From an uncultured Caulobacteraceae bacterium (GTDB taxonomy: Bacteria; Pseudomonadota; Alphaproteobacteria; Caulobacterales; Caulobacteraceae), in assembly GCA_903872075.1 (NCBI GenBank), contig CAIQJF010000065.1, positions 1 through 64,000 of the forward strand: 64,000 bases of DNA, in the 5' to 3' direction. This document shows positions 16,915 through 24,572 of this stretch, one piece after another (the first letter of the stretch is position 1; each line of letters begins with the position of its first letter). The position numbers were made by a program, and so were the translations under genes. The notes beneath the pieces are model-generated. The model was not told the origin of the DNA, searched no databases, and saw only the letters and a list, made by a program, of their open reading frames with translations.

Positions 16915-17370
16915 ATGCCTATTCAGCGGGCCGCCCTGATCTCAGGTCTCAGCTATCGCGATCCGCGCGCCGCCATCGCCTTCCTGCAGGCGGCGTTCGG
17001 CTTCGAACTCGCCATGCTGATCGAGGCCCCCGATGGGAGCGTGGCCCATTCCGAACTTCATTTCGGCAACGGCGCCGTGATGGTCGGCGGGGAATGGTCG
17101 GCGGACAATGTCAGTCCGGCGTCGGTGGGCGGCCGCAACACCCAGACCGTCCACATCCAGATCGACAGCGACATCGACGCCCACTGCGTGCGGGCGAAAG
17201 CGGCTGGGGCGAAGGTGTTCGCCGAGCCGGAAACCCAGTTCTACGGTGATCGCACCTACCGGTGCCTTGATCCCGAAGGCCACATCTGGACCGTCGGTCA
17301 GACCATCGCCGCCGTCACGCGCGAAGAGGCCGAGTCGGCCACCGGGCTGAAGATCACCGGATGGGTGTGA
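16915..17370 (+). CDS. VOC-family (glyoxalase/PhnB-like) protein
   Basis: 151 residues from the ATG at 16915 with AAGGA upstream; MPIQRAALISGLSYRDPRAAI opens a vicinal-oxygen-chelate fold made of two beta-alpha-beta-beta-beta modules. AHSELHFGNGAVMVGGEWS and YRCLDPEGHIWTVGQ (C-terminal metal-ligand region) are typical of the PhnB/glyoxalase-bleomycin-resistance-like group. The ligand is unknown. It overlaps the ArsR gene by 10 bp and is the first gene of a four-gene operon. Confidence 0.87.
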   Translation: MPIQRAALISGLSYRDPRAAIAFLQAAFGFELAMLIEAPDGSVAHSELHFGNGAVMVGGEWSADNVSPASVGGRNTQTVHIQIDSDIDAHCVRAKAAGAKVFAEPETQFYGDRTYRCLDPEGHIWTVGQTIAAVTREEAESATGLKITGWV

Positions 17371-17705
17371 CCGTCGGATCGCTTGATCGCACGCTGGCGG
17401 CCCTGGCCGATCCCCACCGACGGGCGGTCATTGACCTGCTGCGGGTGCGGCCGCGGCCGGCCGGCGACCTGGCCCGCGAACTCGGCATTGCCGCGCCGGC
17501 CATGAGCCGGCACCTGAAGACCTTGAAGGTGAGCGGTCTGGTGGAGGAGTCTCACCCTGATTTCGATGCACGGGTTCGCGTCTACGCGCTGCGCTCCGGC
17601 GCGGTCACAGACCTGAAACTCTGGCTGGATGAGATCGAGGGTCTGTGGTCCGACCAGTTGGCGGCTTTCAAGGCGCATCTGGAAGTTGCGGAGCCGGAGC
17701 GGTGA
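17361..17705 (+). CDS. ArsR-family transcription regulator
   Basis: A 114-residue winged-helix repressor: TLAALADPHRRAVIDLLRVR, PAGDLARELGIAAPAMSRHL and KTLKVSGLVEESHPDFDARV. There is no ELCVCDL-type metal-binding motif in helix 3, so it is probably not an arsenic or metal sensor but belongs to the group linked to SRPBCC genes. It overlaps the VOC gene by 10 bp and the SRPBCC gene by GTGA, so the four genes are translated as a unit. The likely operator is at 16872-16893. Confidence 0.9.
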   Translation: MGVTVGSLDRTLAALADPHRRAVIDLLRVRPRPAGDLARELGIAAPAMSRHLKTLKVSGLVEESHPDFDARVRVYALRSGAVTDLKLWLDEIEGLWSDQLAAFKAHLEVAEPER

Positions 17706-18196
17706 GTTCGCGCGTTCTGGTCGCATTGCGGGTGCGGTCGACGCCAGAGCGAGCTTTTGCGGCTTTCACCGGCGAGATCGGAACATGGTGGCGGCCCAAC
17801 GGGATGTTCACCTTCACGCCGCGGGAGCCGGGCGTGCTGAGCTTCGAAGCGGGTCCGGGCGGCCGACTGATCGAGACCCGCGAGGGCGGCAAGGTGTTTG
17901 AGATCGGCCGGATCCGCACCTGGGAGCCGCCTCACCGGCTGGTGTTCGGCTGGCGCCAGGCGACCTTCGCGCCCGAGCAGGACACCGAGGTGGAGGTCAG
18001 CTTCGACCCTGTGGGCGATGAGACGCGGATTACGATCGAACATCGGGGCTGGGACAGCGTGCCGGCGACTCATGTGGCGCGTCACGGTTTCCCGGACACC
18101 GTATTCCTGCGTCGTCATGGCGAGTGGTGGCAGGCCTTGCTGGCGTCGCTGAACGCGTCCATGTCAGAAGCTTCGCCGGAGCCGCCGCAGACGTGA
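17702..18196 (+). CDS. SRPBCC (AHSA1-like) domain protein
   Basis: 164 residues from the GTG at 17702, overlapping the ArsR stop as GTGA. The START/Bet v1-like ligand-binding fold of the AHSA1 group is shown by VRSTPERAFAAFTGEIGTWW, GRIRTWEPPHRLVFGW and TRITIEHRGWD. Such proteins bind hydrophobic ligands and are often paired with ArsR regulators; the ligand is unknown. An earlier ATG-like start at 17645 would overlap most of the ArsR end and is less likely. Confidence 0.87.
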   Translation: MSSRVLVALRVRSTPERAFAAFTGEIGTWWRPNGMFTFTPREPGVLSFEAGPGGRLIETREGGKVFEIGRIRTWEPPHRLVFGWRQATFAPEQDTEVEVSFDPVGDETRITIEHRGWDSVPATHVARHGFPDTVFLRRHGEWWQALLASLNASMSEASPEPPQT

Positions 18197-19443
18197 CAGA
18201 GACACCACCCGCCCGTCCACGCCGGACCGCCGCCTTCGGATTCATCTTCGCTGTGGCGCTGATGAACGCCGTGTCTTTCGGGATCATGATCCCGATCCTG
18301 CCCAACCTGATCAAACACATGGTCGGCGGTGATACGGCCGCGGCCTCCGAGTGGAATGTTCTGTTCGGGACCGTCTGGGGGGTGATGCAGTTCGTCTGCG
18401 GGCCTGTCCTCGGGCTTCTGTCCGATCGCTTCGGTCGCCGCCCGGTGTTGTTGCTGTCGATTTTCGGCCTGTTCATCGACTTCCTGTTCATGGCGTTCGC
18501 GCCGAATCTGGGCTGGCTGTTCGTGGGGCGGGTGCTGAACGGCGTCACCGCCGCGAGTTTCTCGACCGCGAACGCCTATGTGGCCGACGTGGTGGAACCC
18601 GACCGTCGCGCGCGATATTTCGGGATCATGGGCTCGGCCTTCGGGTTCGGCTTCATCCTGGGCCCCAGCATCGGCGGGTTCCTGGGGGAGGTGAACCTGC
18701 GGTTGCCGTTCATGGTGGCCGCCGCCATCTGCCTGGCCAACGGGCTCTATGGTCTCTTCGTGCTGCCTGAATCCCTGCCGGTCGAGCGGCGCTCATCGAC
18801 GATGAACTGGGCGAGGGCCAACCCCCTGGGCTCGCTGTCATTCCTGATGGAGCGCGGTCGCCTCGCGGCGCTTGTGGCCGTGGCCTTCCTCTATCAGTTG
18901 GGCTTCACGGTCCTGCCGGCGATCTTCGTGCTCTACAGCGGCTACCGCTACGGCTGGACGCCGGGCATTCTCGGCTGGACCTTCATGGCCACGGGTATCG
19001 GTCAGATCGTCGTGCAGATGTTCCTCGTGGGCCCCGTGGTCCAGCGGGTGGGCGAGCGTGGCGCGGTCCTGCTGGGAACGGGCGTCGGCGCCATCGGCCT
19101 GATCATCTACGGACTGGCGCCCAGCGGGTGGATCTATCTGATCGGCATTCCGTTCTGGGCGATGAGCGGTTTCACGACGCCCGGACTCATGGGGCTGATG
19201 ACCCGCCGCGTGGGCCCGCAAAATCAGGGTCAGCTTCAGGGCGTGGCCCAGAGCATGCAGGGGATCGCCTCGGTGTTGGGTCCGCCGCTGTTCGGGCTGT
19301 CGTTCTCCTGGGCCGTCCGGAACAATGCGACCCTTCATCTGCCGGGCCTGCCGATCTTCATTTCCGCTGCGCTGCTGCTCAGCGCCTTCGCGCTCTCGAT
19401 CCGCGTCGCAAAGCCGTCGCCAGTGAGCGCCGCGGCCGCCTGA
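18193..19443 (+). CDS. MFS transporter, TCR/Tet-like drug:H+ antiporter family
   Basis: 416 residues from the GTG at 18193 (GTGA overlap with the SRPBCC stop). Twelve hydrophobic segments, with MFS motif A as [16 protein letters not shown] (loop 2-3) and the TetA-like [21 protein letters not shown] in segment 5. It is probably an inner-membrane proton antiporter exporting a small molecule. The sequence resembles the Tet family in general, but that does not show tetracycline resistance. It is the last gene of the ArsR-controlled operon. Confidence 0.88.
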   Translation: MTETPPARPRRTAAFGFIFAVALMNAVSFGIMIPILPNLIKHMVGGDTAAASEWNVLFGTVWGVMQFVCGPVLGLLSDRFGRRPVLLLSIFGLFIDFLFMAFAPNLGWLFVGRVLNGVTAASFSTANAYVADVVEPDRRARYFGIMGSAFGFGFILGPSIGGFLGEVNLRLPFMVAAAICLANGLYGLFVLPESLPVERRSSTMNWARANPLGSLSFLMERGRLAALVAVAFLYQLGFTVLPAIFVLYSGYRYGWTPGILGWTFMATGIGQIVVQMFLVGPVVQRVGERGAVLLGTGVGAIGLIIYGLAPSGWIYLIGIPFWAMSGFTTPGLMGLMTRRVGPQNQGQLQGVAQSMQGIASVLGPPLFGLSFSWAVRNNATLHLPGLPIFISAALLLSAFALSIRVAKPSPVSAAAA

Positions 19444-19466
19444 GCCTGCGTACCTCCGTCGCCGCC

Positions 19467-19496
19467 TTGATCGCGCCGGCCGGGGCAGGGTAAATC
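19467..19496 (+). promoter_or_regulatory. Candidate promoter of the HtrA-like protease gene
   Basis: TTGATC (19467-19472), 17 nt, then GTAAAT (19490-19495). The extended -10 GGTAAATC fits GCTANAWC at seven of eight positions. It lies in the 81-bp gap after the MFS gene and 29 nt before the ATG at 19525. Confidence 0.4.
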
Positions 19497-19524
19497 CGCC
19501 CTCCCTGCAAGGTGCGTCCGACCC

Positions 19525-20922
19525 ATGTCTCTTCACCGCTTCGTGGTCTCCACTCTCCTCGTCCTGACCCTCGGGCCGCCGGGGCTGGCGACAGCCGCGC
19601 CCGAACAGACTCGGGCTCCGCCGCCCGACTGGACGACAATGAAGATGTCCTTCGCCCCGATCGTGAAGCGCGCCGCGCCGGCGGTGGTGAATGTCTATTC
19701 CCGCCGGGTCGTGCGCCAGCAGGTCGATCCGTTCTGGAGCCTGTTTTCGGGCGGGGGCCTGTCGCGGGAGCGGGTGGAGCAGTCCCTGGGCTCAGGGTCG
19801 ATCGTCCGGCCAGATGGGGTGATCCTCACCAACCATCACAACATCGCCAACGCCACGGCGGTCCGCGTGGCCACGGCCGACCGGCGCGAGTGGCCGGCGA
19901 CCGTGCTGCTGGACGATCCTCGCGCCGATCTGGCGGTGCTGAAGATCGACACCAAGGGGGAACGCCTGCCCACCATCGCCATCGACGACGCCACGGCGCC
20001 GCAGGTCGGCGATCTGGTCCTGGCCATCGGAAATCCGTTCGGGGTCGGTCAGACCGTAACTAACGGCATCGTCTCGGCTCTGGCCCGGTCGGACGTGGGC
20101 ATCAACGACTACGCCTTCTTCATCCAGACCGACGCGGCGATTAACCCCGGCAATTCCGGCGGGCCGTTGGTGGACATGAACGGCGACCTGATCGGGGTGA
20201 ACACGGCGATCGTCTCCAACTCCGGCTCCTCGGCGGGGGTCGGTTTCGCCATTCCGGCCGTCATGGCCAAGCAGGTGGTCGACGCGGCGCTCGGCGGCGA
20301 CAAAACCGTGCGACGCCCCTGGCTCGGCGCGCGCAGCCAGGCCCTGACCGACGAAATGGCCAAGAGCTTCGGCCTGGACTCGCCCCAGGGCGTGGTGATC
20401 ACGGAAGTCTGGCCGGGCGGCTCGGCGGCGCGCGCGGGGATCGTGCGCGGGGATATCATTCTATCAGTGAGCGGCGAGGCGGTGAACGACGATGCCGGGC
20501 TCACCTACCGGATCGCCACGCACAGAGCCGGGGACAGCCTCAATCTGCAGGTTCGGCATGGCGGTCAGACACGGACCGTCAGGCTGACCGTTGAAGCGCC
20601 GCCGTCCACGCCCGCCCCCGACAAGCGCACCCTCGCCGGGCGAAACCCGCTCGCCGGGGCGACCGTCGTCAATCTCTCGCCCGCCAGCGCCGAGCAGTAT
20701 GGCGTCGATGCCTTCGCCGCCCAGGGCGTTCTGGTGATCCAGATCGACAGCGGCTTTGCCCAGAACATCGGGGTGCAGCCCGGCGACTTCATCCGCGAGG
20801 TCAACGGCGAGAAGATCGCCACCACCGCCGACCTCGATCTGGCGCTGCGCGGACCCGCCCGCGGCTGGACCATCGTCATCCAGCGCGGCGGCCAGATGAT
20901 TACGGCGCGGTTCGGAGGCTGA
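19525..20922 (+). CDS. HtrA/DegP-like periplasmic serine protease
   Basis: 465 residues with a Sec signal peptide (about 1-25, hydrophobic core FVVSTLLVLTL, cleavage after ATA). A trypsin-like domain (about 45-245) has the full triad: His105 (TNHHN), Asp135 (DPRADLAVLK) and Ser211 (NPGNSGGPL). Two PDZ domains follow (about 265-355 and 375-460). It degrades or refolds misfolded envelope proteins. The ATG at 19525 is chosen for the signal peptide. A candidate promoter lies just upstream, so it is separate from the ArsR operon. Confidence 0.92.
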   Translation: MSLHRFVVSTLLVLTLGPPGLATAAPEQTRAPPPDWTTMKMSFAPIVKRAAPAVVNVYSRRVVRQQVDPFWSLFSGGGLSRERVEQSLGSGSIVRPDGVILTNHHNIANATAVRVATADRREWPATVLLDDPRADLAVLKIDTKGERLPTIAIDDATAPQVGDLVLAIGNPFGVGQTVTNGIVSALARSDVGINDYAFFIQTDAAINPGNSGGPLVDMNGDLIGVNTAIVSNSGSSAGVGFAIPAVMAKQVVDAALGGDKTVRRPWLGARSQALTDEMAKSFGLDSPQGVVITEVWPGGSAARAGIVRGDIILSVSGEAVNDDAGLTYRIATHRAGDSLNLQVRHGGQTRTVRLTVEAPPSTPAPDKRTLAGRNPLAGATVVNLSPASAEQYGVDAFAAQGVLVIQIDSGFAQNIGVQPGDFIREVNGEKIATTADLDLALRGPARGWTIVIQRGGQMITARFGG

Positions 20923-20931
20923 GGGGCGGGC

Positions 20932-21642
20932 TCAGGGCGCGTCGAGGAAGGCGCGGAGCAGGGCGTTCACCGCCGCCGGCTGTTCGACGGTGATCAGGTG
21001 CCCGCAGTGCTCAAGCCATTCGAGGCGCGCGTCCGGAATGCCGGAGGCGATCTCGTCCTGATGGGCCTGGGTGACGATGCCATCCTGGCGACCCGCGATC
21101 ACCAGGGTCGGGCAGGCGATGGCGGGAAGGCACGGGCGGCTGTCGGGCCGGGTCATGATGGCCCGCTGCTGGCGCAGGAAGGTCTCGGGTCCGGTCTCGG
21201 CGGCCATGCGGCGCGCCGGGGTGGTGAAGGCGGGGTCCTCGCGGCGGGTGGGGTGCAGCAGGATCGGCAACCGCTCCTCGACCACCTCGTCGAACCGGCC
21301 GGCCTCCACAAGCCGCAGATAGCCTTCACGACGCACGGTCTGAACCGGCGTGTCGGCCGGCGCCAGGGTGCTGAGCAGGGCCAGCCGCCGCACCCGGTCC
21401 GGAGCCGTGCGCATCACGGCGAAAGCGACGAAGCCGCCCATGGCGTGGGCCACCAGGTCGAAGCGCGGCGGCGCGTCCGCCAGCAGCCGCTCGGCCATGG
21501 CCTGCACGGTGTCGTCGGACTGGTTGTCGGCGAAACTGAGCGGCCTGTCGGCGAGCGCCGCCGCGGTCGGCCCCCACAGCTCAGGCGTCAGGAGTTGGCC
21601 TGAGGCGAACACCACGGGCGTTGGAGGAGGCGAGGCGGTCAT
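20932..21642 (-). CDS. Alpha/beta-fold hydrolase with the nucleophile serine replaced
   Basis: 236 residues of the alpha/beta hydrolase fold (MhpC/YdeN-like). The oxyanion region FASGQLLTPELWGPTA, Asp187 (AGRQDGIV) and His215 (EHCGHLITVEQP) are in place. The nucleophile elbow reads AHAMGG (65-70) instead of GHSMGG, so Ala67 stands where Ser is expected. It is either catalytically dead, a binding protein, or uses other chemistry. The ATG at 21642 follows GGAGGA-like purines on the minus strand. It is convergent with the protease gene, 9 nt apart. Confidence 0.85.
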   Translation of the reverse strand: MTASPPPTPVVFASGQLLTPELWGPTAAALADRPLSFADNQSDDTVQAMAERLLADAPPRFDLVAHAMGGFVAFAVMRTAPDRVRRLALLSTLAPADTPVQTVRREGYLRLVEAGRFDEVVEERLPILLHPTRREDPAFTTPARRMAAETGPETFLRQQRAIMTRPDSRPCLPAIACPTLVIAGRQDGIVTQAHQDEIASGIPDARLEWLEHCGHLITVEQPAAVNALLRAFLDAP

Positions 21643-21743
21643 GCGTGGAGCGCTAACGGCGACAGGGAGCGACGTCCAGGCCCTCATCGCGCCCCATACA
21701 CCCGCTAGGATCTCCGCACCTCGCGACTTTGGAGATCCGACAC

Positions 21744-22008
21744 ATGACGGTCGACAGCGGCGACGACGCGCGAGGCCGCCGCGTCCGCGGCCGGACTGCA
21801 AGTCCGCGACAGCGTCGGCAATCTGCTGGCCGATGGCGACAGCGTCACCCTGATCAAGGATCTGAAGGTCAAGGGCGCCGGCCAGACGCTCAAGCGCGGT
21901 ACGGTGATCCGGTCGATCCGTCTCACCGGCGACGATCAGGAAATCGACTGCCGCTATGAAGGCATCAAGGGCCTCGTTCTGCGGGCGGAGTTCGTGAAGA
22001 AAAACTGA
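21744..22008 (+). pseudogene. PhnA-like (YjdM C-terminal domain) small gene with an apparent frameshift
   Basis: ATG 21744 has GGAG 9 nt upstream and opens MTVDSGDDARG. The recognisable PhnA domain (SVGNLLADGDSVTLIKDLK, VKGAGQTLKRGTVIRSIRL, then YEGIKGLVLRAEFVKKN and TGA at 22006) is read in the next frame. In that frame the only upstream codons are a TGA at 21745 and no ATG, GTG or TTG before the domain. A single-base insertion within roughly 21765-21800 would explain it, as would a sequencing error. The PhnA domain itself is intact; this short form lacks the zinc ribbon. It fills the 430-bp space between the hydrolase and rarA. Confidence 0.65.
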
Positions 22009-22071
22009 GCCGCCGTCGGCACGGCGCGGCCGGGTGTGCCGCGCGCCGCGAACTCTGCTACCCTCCGCGCC

Positions 22072-23379
22072 ATGAGCGATCTGTTCGAAGCCGCGGGCCT
22101 GTCGCCGCCAGGGCCGCCGCCGCCGCTGGCGGACCGTTTGCGCCCGCGCAGCCTCGCTGAGGTTGTGGGACAGGACCATCTCCTGGGCGAGGGCGGCCCG
22201 ATCGGCCGCATGGCCGCAGCGCGCCGCCTCGGTTCGATGATCCTCTGGGGCCCTCCCGGCACCGGCAAGACCACCATCGCGCGGCTGCTGGCCGACGCCG
22301 CCGGCTACGAATTCCAGCAGATCTCGGCGGTGTTCTCCGGCGTCGCCGATCTGAAGAAGGCCTTCGAGGCGGCGAAGATGCGCCGTGCGGCCGGCAAGGC
22401 GACCCTGCTGTTTGTGGATGAGATCCATCGCTTCAACCGCGCGCAGCAGGACGGATTTCTGCCGTTCGTGGAAGCCGGCGTCGTCACCCTGGTGGGCGCC
22501 ACCACTGAGAACCCGTCGTTCGAGCTGAACGGCGCTCTGCTGTCGCGTTCGCAGGTTTATGTCCTGCGCCGGCTGGACAGTGAAGCCCTGGAGATTCTGC
22601 TGGCTCGGGCGGAGGCGGCGGAGGGGAAGTCCCTGCCGCTGGATGCCGGCGCCCGCGAGGCCATGATCGCCATGGCCGACGGCGACGGCCGCTACATGCT
22701 GACCCTGGCCGAGACCCTGTTCAACATCGGCTCGGGCCAGCCGCTGGACACCGCGGCCATGAGCCAGGTGCTGCAGCGCCGCAGCCCGGCCTACGACAAG
22801 GACAGGGAGGAGCACTACAACCTGATCTCCGCCCTGCATAAGTCGGTCCGCGGCTCCGATCCCGACGCCTCGCTCTACTGGCTGGCGCGGATGCTCGAGG
22901 GCGGGGAGGATCCACTCTTCATCGCCCGGCGCCTCGTACGCATGGCCAGCGAGGATATCGGGGCGGCCGACCCGCTGTCCCTCTTGGTCACCACGGCCGC
23001 CAAGGACGCCTACGATTTCCTTGGCAGTCCCGAGGGCGAACTGGCCCTGGCCCAGGCCTGTGTCCACATGGCCTGCGCGCCGAAGTCGAACGCTGTCGAC
23101 AAGGCTTTCGGCGCCGCCCGCAAAGCGGCCAAGGAGACCGGCTCTCTGATGCCGCCGGCCCATATCCGCAACGCCCCGACCCGGCTGATGAAGGATCTGG
23201 GCTACGGCAAGGGCTACGCCTACGACCCCGATACGCCCGAAGGCTTCTCAGGGCAGAACTACTTTCCGGACGGCATGGACCGGCCGGTGTTCTACCGGCC
23301 CAAGGGCGATGGCGCGGAGGCGCGGGTCCGGGAGCGGTTGGAGCGGTGGGCGGCGATGCGGGGCGCGAAGAATGGTTAG
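22072..23379 (+). CDS. rarA: Replication-associated recombination protein A (RarA/MgsA) AAA+ ATPase
   Basis: 435 residues from the ATG at 22072 (MSDLFEAAGLSPPGPP). The AAA+ domain has Walker A GPPGTGKT (60-67), Walker B LLFVDEIHRF (112-121) and sensor 1 GATTENPSFE. The C-terminal MgsA tetramerisation region includes DPDASLYWLARMLEGGEDP and FARKAVEKTG-like FGAARKAAKETG. It acts at stalled replication forks. No clear ribosome-binding site precedes the ATG; a GTG at 22036 would add 12 unlikely residues. Confidence 0.94.
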   Translation: MSDLFEAAGLSPPGPPPPLADRLRPRSLAEVVGQDHLLGEGGPIGRMAAARRLGSMILWGPPGTGKTTIARLLADAAGYEFQQISAVFSGVADLKKAFEAAKMRRAAGKATLLFVDEIHRFNRAQQDGFLPFVEAGVVTLVGATTENPSFELNGALLSRSQVYVLRRLDSEALEILLARAEAAEGKSLPLDAGAREAMIAMADGDGRYMLTLAETLFNIGSGQPLDTAAMSQVLQRRSPAYDKDREEHYNLISALHKSVRGSDPDASLYWLARMLEGGEDPLFIARRLVRMASEDIGAADPLSLLVTTAAKDAYDFLGSPEGELALAQACVHMACAPKSNAVDKAFGAARKAAKETGSLMPPAHIRNAPTRLMKDLGYGKGYAYDPDTPEGFSGQNYFPDGMDRPVFYRPKGDGAEARVRERLERWAAMRGAKNG

Positions 23380-23415
23380 AAACGTTTCGGTCCCGCCCGC
23401 ATTGGGCCTCTGCCC

Positions 23416-24171
23416 ATGAAGACACCCATCACCCTGACCGAGGACGAGATTGCGTTCGTGAAGGCCATGGTAATTTACCAGGATTCCGACGTGCTTGCGC
23501 TGAACAAGCCGGCCGGCCTTTCCAGCCAGGGCGGCCGCATCGCCGTGCACACCCTGGACGAACTTCTGTTCGCCTTCGCCAAGTCCAGTGGGGTTCGCCC
23601 CCGGCTGGTTCACAGGCTCGACCGGGACACCTCGGGCGTCATTCTCACGGCGCGCAGCCAGCCCGCCGCGGCCTTCCTCGGCAAGGCGATGATGAGCCGT
23701 CGCGTGAAGAAGACCTACCTGGCCATCGTGGCGCCAGGGGCGCCTGACCCGCGCGAAGGCGGCGTGGACGCGCCGCTACGCCGGGAGAACCAGGGTCGTG
23801 AGGCCTATGTGAAGGTCTGCGAGGCCGACCATCCGGAGGCTCAGGAGGCGTCCACGCGCTACAGGACCTTGGCCGCCAATGCGACGGCGGCGCTGGTGGA
23901 ACTCGCGCCGCGCACGGGCCGCATGCATCAACTCCGGGTTCACATGGCGTCGATCGGCCGGCCGATCGCCGGCGATCCCCGCTACGGCGGCGCTCTGGTG
24001 CTGGGCGGGGCGCCGGTTCCGCGCCTGATGCTCCACGCCGCGGCTCTGGTCTTTCCGCATCCGGCCGGCGGGGAGCGGCAGATCATGGCCCCGATCCCGG
24101 CCGACATGGCCAATGTTCTGGCGGGCCTGGGCCTGGCGGCTCCCGACCGCTGGATGGCGGCCACAGCTTGA
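23416..24171 (+). CDS. RluA-family pseudouridine synthase (no S4 domain)
   Basis: A 251-residue RNA uridine isomerase. Catalytic Asp69 is in HRLDRDTSG (66-74). Further RluA signatures are LALNKPAGLSSQGG (28-41) and PRTGRMHQLRVHMASIGRPI. There is no N-terminal S4 domain, as in RluA or TruC types. The RNA target (23S rRNA or tRNA) cannot be assigned from sequence alone. It is the first of two RluA-type genes flanking crcB on the same strand. Confidence 0.9.
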   Translation: MKTPITLTEDEIAFVKAMVIYQDSDVLALNKPAGLSSQGGRIAVHTLDELLFAFAKSSGVRPRLVHRLDRDTSGVILTARSQPAAAFLGKAMMSRRVKKTYLAIVAPGAPDPREGGVDAPLRRENQGREAYVKVCEADHPEAQEASTRYRTLAANATAALVELAPRTGRMHQLRVHMASIGRPIAGDPRYGGALVLGGAPVPRLMLHAAALVFPHPAGGERQIMAPIPADMANVLAGLGLAAPDRWMAATA

Positions 24172-24185
24172 TGGCATAGGGCGCC

Positions 24186-24572
24186 ATGGAAAGATTGCTT
24201 CTTGTGGCCGCCGGCGGGGCGGCTGGATCGGTGGCCCGCTACTTGACCGGTATCTGGGCGCTGCGGTTGCTCGGTCCGGGCAAGCCGTGGGCGGGGACCT
24301 TCACCGTCAATATCGTCGGGGGGCTGTTGATGGGACTGCTGGTGGGCCTGCTGGCGCACAGGGGTGGGGCGGACCAGGACCGCTGGCGTCTGCTCATCGC
24401 CGTGGGCGTCTTGGGCGGCTTCACGACCTTCTCCTCCTTCTCGCTGGACACGGCCCTGATGATCCAGCGTCGCGCCTGGGATTCGGCGCTGATCTACGCG
24501 CTCGCCTCGGTGGTCCTGGCGATTTCGGCTCTCTTCCTGGGGCTAGCCCTTGCGCGGCGGCTCTGGGCTTGA
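24186..24572 (+). CDS. crcB: Fluoride ion channel CrcB/Fluc
   Basis: 128 residues with four membrane helices, half of the dual-topology dimer that exports fluoride. Signatures are GGAAGSVARYL (10-20), FTVNIVGG with the conserved Asn42, and GGFTTFSSFSLD (the fluoride-lining Phe box). It starts 14 nt after the first pseudouridine synthase. The TGA stop overlaps the ATG of the next gene by one base (TGATG at 24570-24574). The upstream spacer is too short for a fluoride riboswitch, so fluoride control is not visible here. Confidence 0.94.
   Translation: MERLLLVAAGGAAGSVARYLTGIWALRLLGPGKPWAGTFTVNIVGGLLMGLLVGLLAHRGGADQDRWRLLIAVGVLGGFTTFSSFSLDTALMIQRRAWDSALIYALASVVLAISALFLGLALARRLWA

Noticed and set aside
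17361-17705. Arsenic or metal resistance operon
   Set aside because: The ArsR protein lacks the cysteine metal motif, and no arsC, arsB or metal pump gene is nearby.
18193-19443. Tetracycline resistance gene
   Set aside because: The protein is in the broad TCR/Tet MFS family, but no feature shows tetracycline as substrate and the regulator is ArsR-type, not TetR-type.
20932-23163. 743-codon minus-strand frame covering the hydrolase and rarA
   Set aside because: Only the last 236 codons are a real protein; the upstream part is antisense to rarA and the PhnA-like gene.
24172-24186. Fluoride riboswitch upstream of crcB
   Set aside because: Only 14 nt separate crcB from the previous stop and no riboswitch fold is possible in that space.
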